The notes under the pieces: model-generated
What the model saw: only the letters and a program-made list of their open reading frames with translations
Told to the model about the DNA's origin: nothing
Databases searched by the model: none
Shown: positions 27,227-35,546 of the stretch, piece after piece
Layout: every line of letters begins with the position of its first letter
Position numbering within the stretch: the stretch's first letter is position 1
Source: Curtobacterium sp. MCLR17_007
GTDB lineage: Bacteria > Actinomycetota > Actinomycetes > Actinomycetales > Microbacteriaceae
Reading direction: 5' to 3'
Length of the DNA stretch: 64,000 nucleotides
Assembly: GCF_003234655.2 (NCBI RefSeq)
Contig: NZ_CP126271.1
Location: forward strand, 2,666,001 to 2,730,000
Made by a program: the position numbers and the translations under genes

Positions 27227-27823
27227 TCAGAAGTCCGCTGGTCGCCGGACGTCGGTCGTCGCCGCGCCGACGAACCCGCCGCGGATGATCGGCAGCGCAC
27301 GCCGGACGGCCTGGTCGATGCGCAGCTCGAGGTCGAGGCTGCTGATGTCGTAGCCGCCCTCGCGCTTGGTGAAGTCCCGCTCGTTGCCGAAGACGCCGAG
27401 CGGCAGCGTGGTCGACTGGAAGAAGCCGAACAGGGGCCGCATCTGGTGCTCGACGAGCAGGGCGTGTCGGTCGCTGCCGCCCGTGGCCGTCAAGAGCACG
27501 GGGGTGTCGACGAGGTCGTACTGCCCGACCCAGTCGGAGAAGAGCTTGAACGCCCCGGAGTACGCCGCGCGGAACGCCGGGCTGCCGACCACGAGCACGT
27601 CCGCGGACTCGACGGCCTCGAGCGCGGCGACGGTCGCGGGTGCCATCGCCGCGCGGTCGGACGCTGCCCCCAGGTCCGCCAGCAACGGGCCGATCTCGAC
27701 GACCTGGGTCCGGGCGTCCTCGATGTCGTCGGCCAGCCGTGCGACGGTCGCCGCGACCAGGGTCGACGTGCGCGAGGGGTCGGACGGGCTGCCGCTGACA
27801 CCGACGACGAGTTCTCCGCTCAT
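27227..27823 (-). CDS. NADPH-dependent FMN reductase, SsuE/MsuE-like
   Basis: A 198-residue flavodoxin-fold reductase: GVSGSPSDPSRTSTLV (phosphate loop), DVLVVGSPAFRAAYSGAFKLF and LLTATGGSDRHALLVEHQMR. This branch supplies reduced FMN to monooxygenases or reduces quinones/chromate. The ATG at 27823 gives the usual N-terminus MSGELVVGVSGS; an in-frame GTG lies at 27838. It is convergent with aroQ, with 2 bp between the stops. Confidence 0.85.
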   Translation of the reverse strand: MSGELVVGVSGSPSDPSRTSTLVAATVARLADDIEDARTQVVEIGPLLADLGAASDRAAMAPATVAALEAVESADVLVVGSPAFRAAYSGAFKLFSDWVGQYDLVDTPVLLTATGGSDRHALLVEHQMRPLFGFFQSTTLPLGVFGNERDFTKREGGYDISSLDLELRIDQAVRRALPIIRGGFVGAATTDVRRPADF

Positions 27824-27910
27824 GCGGTCGATGCTCACACGCGGCGCCGGTGCCGTGCCCGCGTGTGACGACTTGTGTCACCCCAGCCACGGCGGCGTAC
27901 CGTCCCCGGC

Positions 27911-28417
27911 ATGCAGACGTTCCTGCCCTTCGCCGACTTCCGGGCCTCGGCCGAGGTCCTCGACGACAAGCGGCTCGGCAAGCAGCGCGTCGAGACGCTG
28001 CAGGTCATGCGGGCGCTGACGCTCCCCGACTACGGGTGGCAGCACCACCCGGTCGTCGCGATGTGGCGCGGGTACCGCCCGGCGCTCATGGCGTACCAGG
28101 ACGCCACGTGCTCCGTCTGGCTCGAGCGCGGGCACGCCGACACCTGCCTGGCGAAGACGCTGGCTGACCTCGGACGCTCCCCGGACGACCTGGCGGCGTA
28201 CGAACGCGGCGACTTCCCGGTGCCGTCGTGGAACGAGGACGAGGCCGTGCACCGGTCGCACCGGTCGAAGCTGGTGCAGAAGGACCGCGAGCACTACCGG
28301 CCGCTGTTCCCCGACGTGCCCGACGACCTGGACTACGTGTGGCCCGTGCCGTCGGCGGCGAAGGACACCCGTGACGTCACGCGATCGGCGTCCACCGCCC
28401 ACCGTCGCGCCGGGTGA
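27911..28417 (+). CDS. MSMEG_6728-type / pyrimidine-dimer glycosylase-like protein
   Basis: A 168-residue protein that begins MQTFLPFADFRASAEVLDDK and continues RLGKQRVETLQVMRAL and HHPVVAMWRGYRPALMAYQ, the signature of the MSMEG_6728 family, related to a pyrimidine-dimer DNA glycosylase annotation. That activity is unproven for this branch. TACCGT (27898-27903) ends 7 bp before the ATG. The 3' end overlaps a small convergent gene by 41 bp. Confidence 0.75.
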   Translation: MQTFLPFADFRASAEVLDDKRLGKQRVETLQVMRALTLPDYGWQHHPVVAMWRGYRPALMAYQDATCSVWLERGHADTCLAKTLADLGRSPDDLAAYERGDFPVPSWNEDEAVHRSHRSKLVQKDREHYRPLFPDVPDDLDYVWPVPSAAKDTRDVTRSASTAHRRAG

Positions 28418-28667
28418 CGACGTCCGACCGCACCTCTACGACGTCGCGGAGCCCGGCGACCACGTGCCGCCCGACGGCGACCGCCTCGGTGTCGTCGGCC
28501 GTCTCGTAGCGCACGACCGCGCACGGGACCCCGCGCAGCAGACGGACGTCCTGCGCCTCGACGACCGCGCGCTCCCCCGCGAGCCGCGCGGCGGCGGGCA
28601 GGACGGCGTCGGGGGCGACACCCGGCGCGAGGGCTCCGACGGCGAGCGTCACACGGTACGAGGGCAC
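28377..28667 (-). CDS. Hypothetical 96-residue protein
   Basis: A short protein starting at GTG (MPSYRVTLAVGALAPG). It has an alpha/beta look (VVRYETADDTEAVAVGRHVV, VVEVRSDVVTRRDGGRW) and no recognised family. Reverse-strand TAGCGT ends 6 bp before the GTG, matching the leaderless promoter pattern seen at many genes here, which supports it being real. Its last 14 codons overlap the convergent gene. Confidence 0.6.
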   Translation of the reverse strand: MPSYRVTLAVGALAPGVAPDAVLPAAARLAGERAVVEAQDVRLLRGVPCAVVRYETADDTEAVAVGRHVVAGLRDVVEVRSDVVTRRDGGRWTPIA

Positions 28668-29023
28668 GACCCGACGCTACCGGGCGTCGTCGTCGGTGGG
28701 GCGCACCCTGACCCGCCGCGGGCGCACGAGCTCGGAGGCGTCGTCCAGGGATGACGACGTGGCGCACCCTGACCCGCCGCGGGCGCACGAGCTCGGAGGC
28801 GTCGTCCAGGGATGACGACGTGGCGCACCCTGACCCGCCGCGGGCACAGGGGCTCGGAGGCGTCGTCCAGGGGTGACGACGATCCGGGCCCGCAGCGGGG
28901 CTCAGGGTGCAGCGAGCCGCGACGACAGGGATGCCGTGGCCCGCTCCGGACACCGCTTCAGGGGCGACGTCCGGCTGGTCGCGTCGCCCGGCCCGTCGCT
29001 GACGGGCTCGGACGACGCCGGTC
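28668..29023. other. Repeat-bearing gap
   Basis: No gene is supported. The first half is a 61-bp tandem array. The rest shows no clear signal apart from being the 3' flank of the leftward small membrane gene. Confidence 0.7.
28701..28883. repeat. 61-bp tandem repeat, three copies
   Basis: Units start at 28701, 28762 and 28823 with GCGCACCCTGACCCGCCGCG. The first two are near-identical throughout; the third has diverged in the middle (GCACAGGGG for GCGCACGAG). Confidence 0.93.
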
Positions 29024-29293
29024 TCAGTGGTCTCCGACGTCCTCCCGCCAGCGGTCCGACTCGGCCGGAGCAGGCATCGCCCGTCGCGCGGCGGACGGAC
29101 AGACCATCGGGAGCACGGCGCTCGCCACGGTCGCGAGCGTGCCCACGACCGCGATGAGCCCGAGGGGTGCGGACCCGACGTCGTGGCTCGCTGCCACGGT
29201 CAGCGCGAGGACGGTCGCGGGTGCGGGCAGGAGCTGCACCACCCGGAAGCGGTCTCCCCGTGGGGCCCGCCGCGTCGTCATCGCATCTGCCAT
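29024..29293 (-). CDS. Small membrane protein, two spans
   Basis: An 89-residue protein: a basic N-terminus (TTRRAPRGDRF), two hydrophobic segments (LLPAPATVLALTVAA and GLIAVVGTLATVASAVLPMV) and an acidic C-terminus. No family is recognised. Several start codons are possible; the ATG at 29293 is used, ATG at 29281 is another. It lies just beyond the 3' end of the NAD operon. Confidence 0.5.
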   Translation of the reverse strand: MADAMTTRRAPRGDRFRVVQLLPAPATVLALTVAASHDVGSAPLGLIAVVGTLATVASAVLPMVCPSAARRAMPAPAESDRWREDVGDH

Positions 29294-29371
29294 GTGGACA
29301 CTCTGCCCCACCGCGCATGTCCGCAGAAGGGGGGACACGGCCCCAGTGCTGGAGTAGAACGTCTAGTACAC

Positions 29372-30511
29372 TCAGCGCATCGCCCGGACCGTGCTGACCG
29401 CGTCCGCGACGGCCCGGACCACGAGCGGGACGTCCGCCGCCGACAGGGTCGCGTCGAACGTCAGCCGCACGGCACTGCGGGCGACGTCCTCGGACAGTCC
29501 GAGCGCCGTGAGCACGTGCGAGGCCTCGGTGCTGCCCGCGGCGCAGGCACTCCCCGAGGACGACACGACGTCGCGCCGTTCGAGCTCGAGCAGCACAGTC
29601 TCCCCGGTGACGCCCGGGAAGCAGAACGACGCGTGCCCGGGCAGCCGATGGTCCAGCGACCCGGTGACGAGCGCGCCGGGCACCTCGTGCAACACGCCCG
29701 CGATCACCGCGTCGCGCGTGGCCGTCGCCTGGGCCGCCGAGTCCGCGCGTCCGGTGTCCGCGAGCGCCAGCGCGGTCGACACCGCCACCGCACCGGCGAC
29801 GTCCTCGGTGCCCGAGCGACGACCGCGCTCCTGCCCACCGCCGTGCACGAGCGGCTCCACGGGCACGCCCGACCGGACCACGAGCACGCCGGTGCCCTTC
29901 GGCGCGCCGAGCTTGTGCCCGGAGAAGCTCAGCGCATCGACGCCGAGCACGTCGAGCCCGACCGGCAGCCACGGCGCGGACTGCACGGCGTCGGTGTGGA
30001 ACCGCGCGCCGACGGCACGGGCGACCGCGCCGAGCACCGGGAGGTCCTGCACCGTTCCGACCTCGTTGTCCGCGTGCGCGACCGAGACGAGCGTCGTGTC
30101 CGGTCGGAGCTCCGCGGCCAGCACGTCCGGGTCCATCCGCCCGGTGGCGTCCACGGGCAGCACGGTGACGGCGAACCCGTGGAAGCGCTCGAGGTACCGG
30201 CAGCTCTCCAGGACCGCCTCGTGCTCGATCGCGCTGGTCACCACGTGGCGCCCGCGCGGTGCTGCGAGCGCGATGCCCTTCACGGCGGTGTTCGCGCCCT
30301 CCGTGCCGCCCGCGGTGAAGACGACCTCGCCGGGCCGGCATCCCAGGACCTCGGCGACCTGTCCGCGCGCGGCCGACAGCCCCCGCGCCGCCTGGTCACC
30401 GAGTCCGTGCGTCGACGACGGGTTGCCGAACCCGCCCGTCAGCCAGGGCCACATGGCCTCGAGGACCTCGCGACGCACGGGCGTCGTGGCCGCGCGGTCC
30501 AGGTAGAACAC
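29372..30511 (-). CDS. nifS: Cysteine desulfurase serving NadA
   Basis: A 379-residue PLP enzyme that takes sulfur from cysteine. Motifs: DRAATTPVRREVLEAM, GGTEGANTAVKGI, AIEHEAVLES, HTDAVQSAPW, FSGHKLGAPKG (PLP Lys) and SSGSACAAGS (persulfide Cys). It is last in nrtR-nadA-nadB-nadC-nifS, 3 bp after nadC, so it most likely builds the [4Fe-4S] cluster of quinolinate synthase. Starts at GTG 30511. The catalytic-Cys segment is short, as in IscS-like group I enzymes with a local role. Confidence 0.93.
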   Translation of the reverse strand: MFYLDRAATTPVRREVLEAMWPWLTGGFGNPSSTHGLGDQAARGLSAARGQVAEVLGCRPGEVVFTAGGTEGANTAVKGIALAAPRGRHVVTSAIEHEAVLESCRYLERFHGFAVTVLPVDATGRMDPDVLAAELRPDTTLVSVAHADNEVGTVQDLPVLGAVARAVGARFHTDAVQSAPWLPVGLDVLGVDALSFSGHKLGAPKGTGVLVVRSGVPVEPLVHGGGQERGRRSGTEDVAGAVAVSTALALADTGRADSAAQATATRDAVIAGVLHEVPGALVTGSLDHRLPGHASFCFPGVTGETVLLELERRDVVSSSGSACAAGSTEASHVLTALGLSEDVARSAVRLTFDATLSAADVPLVVRAVADAVSTVRAMR

Positions 30512-30514
30512 GGA

Positions 30515-31417
30515 TCAGACCACGGACGCTGGCGCCGACGCCGGAGCGGGCGCCACGTCGACGTCGAGCCCGAGGTCGAGCGCCCGTGCCGAGTGCGTCA
30601 GCGCCCCGACCGAGATGACGTCGACGCCGGCTGCGGCGATCGTCGCGACGGTGTCCAGCGACACCCCGCCCGACGCCTCGACGAGCGCACGGCCCGCCAC
30701 CAGCTCGACGCCCCGGACCAGGTCGGCCGGGCTGAAGTTGTCGAGCATGATCGTGTCCACCCCGGCTGCGACGACCGGCTCGATCTGGTCGATGCGGTCC
30801 ACCTCGACCTCGAGGTGCACGGTGTGTCCGAGCCGTTCCCGAGCGCCGCGGATGGCCGGGCCCAGCCCGATCCCGCTCGCCAGCAGCACCGCCAGGTGGT
30901 TGTCCTTCGCGAGCACCGCGTCCGACAGCGACGTGCGGTGGTTGTGCCCGCCGCCGCACCGGACCGCGTACCGCTCGACCGCGCGCAGCCCCGGCGTGGT
31001 CTTGCGCGTGTCGACGATGCGCGCGCGGCTCCCCGCCACCGCGGCGACGTACCGCGCGGTCACCGTCGCGATGCCCGACATCCGCTGCACCAGGTTGAGC
31101 GCCACCCGTTCGCCGCGCAGGACCGCGCGCGCCGGACCGGTGACCGTCGCCAGGACGTCACCCGCCACGAAGGCGCTGCCGTCGGCGACGTGCAGGGTGA
31201 CCTGGATCGCCGGGTCGACCGCGTGCATCACCGCGGTGAACACGACACCGCCGCTGAGCACCCCGGGCTCGCGCGCACCCAGGGTCGCGGTGGCCGTCGC
31301 GGACGCCGGGATGAGGGTCTCGCTGGTCACGTCCCCCCATGGGGCGTCCTCCTCGAGCGCGGTGTGGATCACGCGCTGCAGGGCGTGCGGTGGGATCGAG
31401 CCGGGGTCGACGGTCAT
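30515..31417 (-). CDS. nadC: Nicotinate-nucleotide pyrophosphorylase (quinolinate PRTase)
   Basis: A 300-residue enzyme that turns quinolinate and PRPP into nicotinate mononucleotide. Motifs: LNLVQRMSGIATVT, DTRKTTPGLRAVERYAVRCG, HRTSLSDAVLAKDNHL, LEVEVDRIDQIEPVV, DTIMLDNFSP and EASGGVSLDTV. The ATG overlaps the nadB stop (ATGA). Family length is normal. Confidence 0.97.
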   Translation of the reverse strand: MTVDPGSIPPHALQRVIHTALEEDAPWGDVTSETLIPASATATATLGAREPGVLSGGVVFTAVMHAVDPAIQVTLHVADGSAFVAGDVLATVTGPARAVLRGERVALNLVQRMSGIATVTARYVAAVAGSRARIVDTRKTTPGLRAVERYAVRCGGGHNHRTSLSDAVLAKDNHLAVLLASGIGLGPAIRGARERLGHTVHLEVEVDRIDQIEPVVAAGVDTIMLDNFSPADLVRGVELVAGRALVEASGGVSLDTVATIAAAGVDVISVGALTHSARALDLGLDVDVAPAPASAPASVV

Positions 31418-33063
31418 GCGAGTGCTTCCTCGGGGACGAGCGCGAGGGCGGTCGGAGCCTTCGCGGGAGCGAGGACCCAGGCGCGCGCGGTCGCGGCGTC
31501 CGGGTCGGATTCGGGGTGGTCGGTGCGGGCATGGGCGCCGCGGGACTCGGTGCGGGCCTCGGCGGCGCGGGCGGTCAGGCGGGCCAGGTCGAGCAGCGCA
31601 CGGTCCTCGTGCTCGCGGACGGTGCGCGGGACGGGCACCGCGAGTGCTGCGAGCTCGCGTCCCGCGAGCGCCAGTCCGTGGGCGTCGCGCAGCAGGCCGA
31701 CGCGGTCCGTCATGACGGTATGCAGGGGCTGCCGGACGTCGGCCGCCTCGCTGGGCCGAGCCGGGCCTCCAGGCCGACCTGCGTGCGGATCCACCGGACG
31801 GGAGGCCCGGGTCGACTCCGCCGTGTCGTCCACCGTGGTGACGGCGAGCGCCGCGTCGCCGCGCAGCCGGAGCAGGCCGGGTCGCGGGTCGCCGAGCGCG
31901 TCCGCGGCGCGGACCGCGAACACCAGTCCCTCGAGCAGCGAGTTGGAGGCGAGCCGGTTGGCGCCGTGCACGCCGGTGCAGGCCGTCTCGCCGACGGCCC
32001 AGAGCCCGGGCAGGCTGCTGCGGCCCTCGGCGTCGGTCGCGATGCCGCCCATCGCGTAGTGCGCCGCGGGGGCGACCGGGACGCCCTGCCGGGTCCAGTC
32101 GAAGCCGGCAGCGCGCGTGGCGCGGGTGAGGCCCGGGAACCTGCTGACCAGGAAGGCCGGGTCGAGCGCCGTCGCGTCGAGCTCGACGAGCCCGGTGTCT
32201 CGGACGGCCGCGGCGATGCCGCGGGCGACGACGTCCCGCGGGGCGAGCTCGGCGTCGGGGTGGACGGCCCGCATGAACCGGTGGCCGCGAGCGTCACGCA
32301 GGACGGCGCCTTCGCCGCGGACGGCCTCGGACACCAGACCACCGCCCGGGACCGCGAGCCGGGTGGGGTGGAACTGCACGAACTCCAGGTCGGCGAGGAC
32401 CGCCCCGGCACGCCAGGCCGCTGCCTGCCCGTCACCCGTCGCGACGAGCGGATTGGTCGTCTCGCGGTACAGGTGGCCGGCGCCGCCGGACGCCAGCACG
32501 ACGGCGTCGGCGTCGATGCGTCGGGGATCGCCGAGCAGGTCGAGGACGTCGACCCCGACGACGGCGCCGTCCCGCACGACCAGGTCGGTCAGGCAGGTGC
32601 GCTCGAGGATCGTGACGTGCTGGCGGTGCAGCGCGGCGATGAGGGTCTGCTCGATCGCGGCGCCTGTCGCGTCGCCGTCCGCGTGGACGACACGCCACCG
32701 GGAGTGTGCGGCCTCGCGTCCCCGGGCGAGGTCGTCGCCGTGGCGGTCGATGCTGGCCGGGTCGGTGGTGCGGTCGAAGGGCACGCCGAGCGCGAGCAGG
32801 TCGCGCACACGCGCGGGTCCGTCGGTGCACAGGACCTCGACCGCGCGGGCGTCCGCGCTGCCGGCGGCGGCCAGGTGCGTGTCCGCCACGTGCAGCGCCG
32901 CGGTGTCGTCGACGCCGAGCGCGACGGCGACCCCACCCTGGGCGTGGCTGGTCGCGGCGTCGGCCAGGGCGCCCTTGGTGACGAGGGTGACGTCGTGGCG
33001 GGCGCTCGCCCGGATGGCGGTGGTGAGCCCCGCGATGCCGGAGCCGACGATGACGACGTGCAC
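31414..33063 (-). CDS. nadB: L-aspartate oxidase
   Basis: A 549-residue flavoprotein that oxidises aspartate to iminoaspartate for NadA. FAD-binding VVIVGSGIAGLTTAIRA at the N-terminus, TSHAQGGVAVALG, and the substrate-domain stretches VQFHPTRLAVPGG and GVHGANRLASNSLLEGLVF are present. GTG start at 33063, 2 bp after nadA. A linker near residue 420-440 is encoded by an inverted pair of REP-like words (31761-31810), extra to the conserved fold. Confidence 0.96.
   Translation of the reverse strand: MHVVIVGSGIAGLTTAIRASARHDVTLVTKGALADAATSHAQGGVAVALGVDDTAALHVADTHLAAAGSADARAVEVLCTDGPARVRDLLALGVPFDRTTDPASIDRHGDDLARGREAAHSRWRVVHADGDATGAAIEQTLIAALHRQHVTILERTCLTDLVVRDGAVVGVDVLDLLGDPRRIDADAVVLASGGAGHLYRETTNPLVATGDGQAAAWRAGAVLADLEFVQFHPTRLAVPGGGLVSEAVRGEGAVLRDARGHRFMRAVHPDAELAPRDVVARGIAAAVRDTGLVELDATALDPAFLVSRFPGLTRATRAAGFDWTRQGVPVAPAAHYAMGGIATDAEGRSSLPGLWAVGETACTGVHGANRLASNSLLEGLVFAVRAADALGDPRPGLLRLRGDAALAVTTVDDTAESTRASRPVDPHAGRPGGPARPSEAADVRQPLHTVMTDRVGLLRDAHGLALAGRELAALAVPVPRTVREHEDRALLDLARLTARAAEARTESRGAHARTDHPESDPDAATARAWVLAPAKAPTALALVPEEALA
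31761..31810. repeat. Inverted pair of REP-like words inside nadB
   Basis: CGGGCCTCCAGGCCGACC (31761-31778) faces CCGGACGGGAGGCCCGGG (31793-31810) across 14 bp. The pair can form a REPIN-like hairpin and encodes a non-conserved linker (PHAGRPGGPARPSE). Confidence 0.6.
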
Positions 33064-33065
33064 GG

Positions 33066-34337
33066 TCAGCCCCTGGGCTTGGCGGCGAGCATGCGCTCGA
33101 GGGCGACCTTCGCGTCGGCCTTGACGGCGTCCGGTACGACGATCTCGTTGAGGACCTCACCCCGGACGAGTGCCTCGAGCACCCACGCCAGGTAGCCCGG
33201 GTGGATCCGGTACATCGTCGAGCACGGGCAGACGACGGGATCCAGGCAGAAGATCGTGTGCTGCGGGAACTCCGCCGCCAGGCGGTTGACCATGTTGATC
33301 TCGGTGCCGATCGCGAACGTCGTCGGTTCGGTGGCCGCGGCGACGGTCCGGCGGATCAGGTCGGTGCTGCCGGCGACGTCCGCGGCGTCGACGACGGCCA
33401 TCGGGCACTCGGGGTGCACGATGACCTGCACGCCCGGGTGGTCCGCGCGCGCCCGCTCGATCTGCTCGACCGTGAAGCGGCGGTGCACCGAGCAGAACCC
33501 GTGCCACAGGACGACCTTCGCCGCCTGGAGGTCGTCGGCGGTGTTGCCACCGAGCGGGTTCCGCGGGTTCCACATCGGCATCAGGTCGGTGCTGATCCCC
33601 ATCGCCTTGGCGGTGTTGCGGCCCAGGTGCTGGTCGGGGAAGAACAGCACGCGCTGCCCCCGCTTGAACGCCCACTCGAGCACCGTCGCCGCGTTCGAGC
33701 TCGTGCACACGATGCCGCCGTGCCGCCCGCAGAACGCCTTGAGGTCAGCGGCGGAGTTCATGTAGGTGACGGGGATGACCGGTACGCGGCCGTCGGCGTC
33801 GGGCTCGGTGCCGTAGACGGACTCGAGCTCGGCCCACGCGGCCTCGACGCTGTCGATGTCGGCCATGTCCGCCATCGAGCACCCGGCGGCCAGGTTCGGC
33901 AGGATCACGCGCTGGCCGTCGCGGGCCAGGACGTCGGCCGTCTCCGCCATGAAGTGGACGCCGCAGAACACGATCGCCTCGGCGTCGGGCTTGGTCAGGG
34001 CGGCGTTGGCGAGCTGGAACGAGTCGCCGAGGAAGTCGGCGTGCCGGACGACCTCGTCGCGCTGGTAGAAGTGCCCGAGCACGACGACCCGGTCCCCCAG
34101 GGTCGCCTTCGCCTGCTCGATGCGCTCGTGCAGTTCGTCGGCCGGCGCCTGCTTGTACTCGTCCGGCAGGACACCCTGTCGCGGAGCCGTCGTGGGGATC
34201 ACGTCGGACATCGACGACCCCGGGCCGTAGCCGGGTCGGGCGTCGAAGTCCCACGTCGGCATCGCGAGGTCGGGGGTGCAGGTGCTGCCCTCGGCCCGGC
34301 CGTTGGAGATCAGTTCGATGGTGGTGGCGATGGACAC
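33066..34337 (-). CDS. nadA: Quinolinate synthase A
   Basis: A 423-residue [4Fe-4S] enzyme that condenses iminoaspartate with dihydroxyacetone phosphate. VVVLGHFYQRDEVVRHADF, VFCGVHFMAETADVL, ILPNLAAGCSMADMA, VCTSSNAATVLEWA, HPECPMAVVDAADVAGST and DPVVCPCSTMYRIHP supply the cluster cysteines and triad repeats. It belongs to the long actinobacterial form with about 60 extra N-terminal residues. GTG at 34337 follows ACGGGAACC; a later ATG (MSDVIPTT) is an alternative. It lies 11 bp after the regulator gene. Confidence 0.95.
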   Translation of the reverse strand: MSIATTIELISNGRAEGSTCTPDLAMPTWDFDARPGYGPGSSMSDVIPTTAPRQGVLPDEYKQAPADELHERIEQAKATLGDRVVVLGHFYQRDEVVRHADFLGDSFQLANAALTKPDAEAIVFCGVHFMAETADVLARDGQRVILPNLAAGCSMADMADIDSVEAAWAELESVYGTEPDADGRVPVIPVTYMNSAADLKAFCGRHGGIVCTSSNAATVLEWAFKRGQRVLFFPDQHLGRNTAKAMGISTDLMPMWNPRNPLGGNTADDLQAAKVVLWHGFCSVHRRFTVEQIERARADHPGVQVIVHPECPMAVVDAADVAGSTDLIRRTVAAATEPTTFAIGTEINMVNRLAAEFPQHTIFCLDPVVCPCSTMYRIHPGYLAWVLEALVRGEVLNEIVVPDAVKADAKVALERMLAAKPRG

Positions 34338-34348
34338 GGTGGTTCCCG

Positions 34349-35044
34349 TCAGGTCGTGCGGGTGGTGGGGCCGGGCTGCAGCGGGCCGTTGTCCGCGTAG
34401 GCCAGGTCGGGGTTCGAGCGGTACAGGCGGGCCGGACGGTGCCGGTCCCCGCTCGTCGTCTCGTCGGTCGCGATGACCGCGTCGGACTGCGCGACCTGCC
34501 GCCGGAAGTTGGCGGGGTCGAGCCGGCGGCCGAGCACGGCCTCGTACACCGCGCGGAGCTCGGCAAGGGTGAAGCGGTCGCCGAGGAACGCCTGCGCGAT
34601 CCGGGAGTACGACATCTTGGTGCGGAGCCGCCACAGCGCGTACTCGGCGATGCGGTCGTGGTCGAACGCCAGCGGCGGGTGCTCGTCCGCCAGGAACCAG
34701 CGCACGTTCCAGTCGTCGGGCACCGAGCTCGCCTCGTCCGGACGGACGAGGGCCCAGTACACGATCGACACGACGCGGGTGGGCGAGCGGTCGACGTCAC
34801 CGAAGGCGTAGAGCTGCTCGAGGTACCGCGGCTGGACGTTCGTGGTCTCGCGCAGTCGCGCTGCCGCCGAGTCCTCGAGCCCCTCGTCCGGGCGGACCCA
34901 GCCGCCGGGCAGTGCCCAGGATCCCGCGTACGGCTCGGTGGTCCGTCGGACCAGGGGCATCCACAGCGCCGGCGCCCCGGTGTCGGGGTGCGGGCGCAGG
35001 GCGACGATCACGGTCGAGACCGCAACGCGGATGCCGTCGTCCAT
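34349..35044 (-). CDS. nrtR: NrtR-type NUDIX regulator of NAD synthesis
   Basis: A 231-residue protein with an N-terminal NUDIX fold (WALPGGWVRPDEGLEDSAAA then RLRETTN) and a C-terminal winged helix (MSYSRIAQAFLGDRFTLAEL). The NUDIX box lacks the full GX5EX7REUXEEXGU set (RETT for REXXEE), as in NrtR proteins that sense ADP-ribose rather than hydrolyse it. It is the first gene of the NAD operon, and its start is preceded by a 17-bp palindrome, so it probably represses itself and nadABC-nifS. Confidence 0.88.
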   Translation of the reverse strand: MDDGIRVAVSTVIVALRPHPDTGAPALWMPLVRRTTEPYAGSWALPGGWVRPDEGLEDSAAARLRETTNVQPRYLEQLYAFGDVDRSPTRVVSIVYWALVRPDEASSVPDDWNVRWFLADEHPPLAFDHDRIAEYALWRLRTKMSYSRIAQAFLGDRFTLAELRAVYEAVLGRRLDPANFRRQVAQSDAVIATDETTSGDRHRPARLYRSNPDLAYADNGPLQPGPTTRTT

Positions 35045-35068
35045 GTTCCACTCGTTTTGGTCAGATCG

Positions 35069-35085
35069 ACCCGAACTGTTCGGGT
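35069..35085. promoter_or_regulatory. Candidate NrtR operator
   Basis: ACCCGAAC-T-GTTCGGGT: perfect 8-bp arms around one base, 25 bp upstream of nrtR. A reverse-strand TAGTGT -10 candidate lies at 35092-35097, so the site would cover the transcription start. Confidence 0.65.
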
Positions 35086-35166
35086 TGAGGAGACACTATC
35101 ACTGCGTCGCGACATCGTGACACGACAGTGACGATCCGGAAACACGCCCGGCCTAGCGTGGTGCGC

Positions 35167-35448
35167 ATGACAACGGTGACACGGGTGCACGCCGTCGTGA
35201 CGGGAACTGTCCAGGGGGTCGGGTTCCGCTACTGGACGGCACGCAAGGCGGACGGTCTCGAACTCACGGGGTACGCCCGGAACCTGTTCGACGGCACGGT
35301 CGAGGTCGAGGCGGAGGGTCCGGCGCCGGCGGTCGACGCCCTCGTCGCGCTCCTGCACTCCGGGCCCCCGAGCGCGACGGTGACCGAGGTCGCGATCCGA
35401 CCCGTCATCCCGCACGGCGACGCGGAGACGTTCGACATCCTGCACTGA
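35167..35448 (+). CDS. acyP: Acylphosphatase
   Basis: A 93-residue enzyme hydrolysing acyl phosphates. It contains the family signature VTGTVQGVGFRYWTARKA (Arg of the phosphate loop) and GYARNLFDGTVEVEAEG (the conserved Asn). ATG at 35167 is chosen because the family begins shortly before the VHAVVTG strand and TAGCGT (35154-35159) ends 7 bp upstream, implying a leaderless transcript. An upstream in-frame ATG at 35128 would include that box. Confidence 0.93.
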   Translation: MTTVTRVHAVVTGTVQGVGFRYWTARKADGLELTGYARNLFDGTVEVEAEGPAPAVDALVALLHSGPPSATVTEVAIRPVIPHGDAETFDILH

Positions 35449-35546
35449 TCGTTCATCGTCGGTGTCGGCGTGTCGTGGAATGATCGAATCCGTTCAGGTG
35501 CTGCAGCTGAGCAATGCCCATCGACTCTCGTTCGGAGCCCCTCCCC

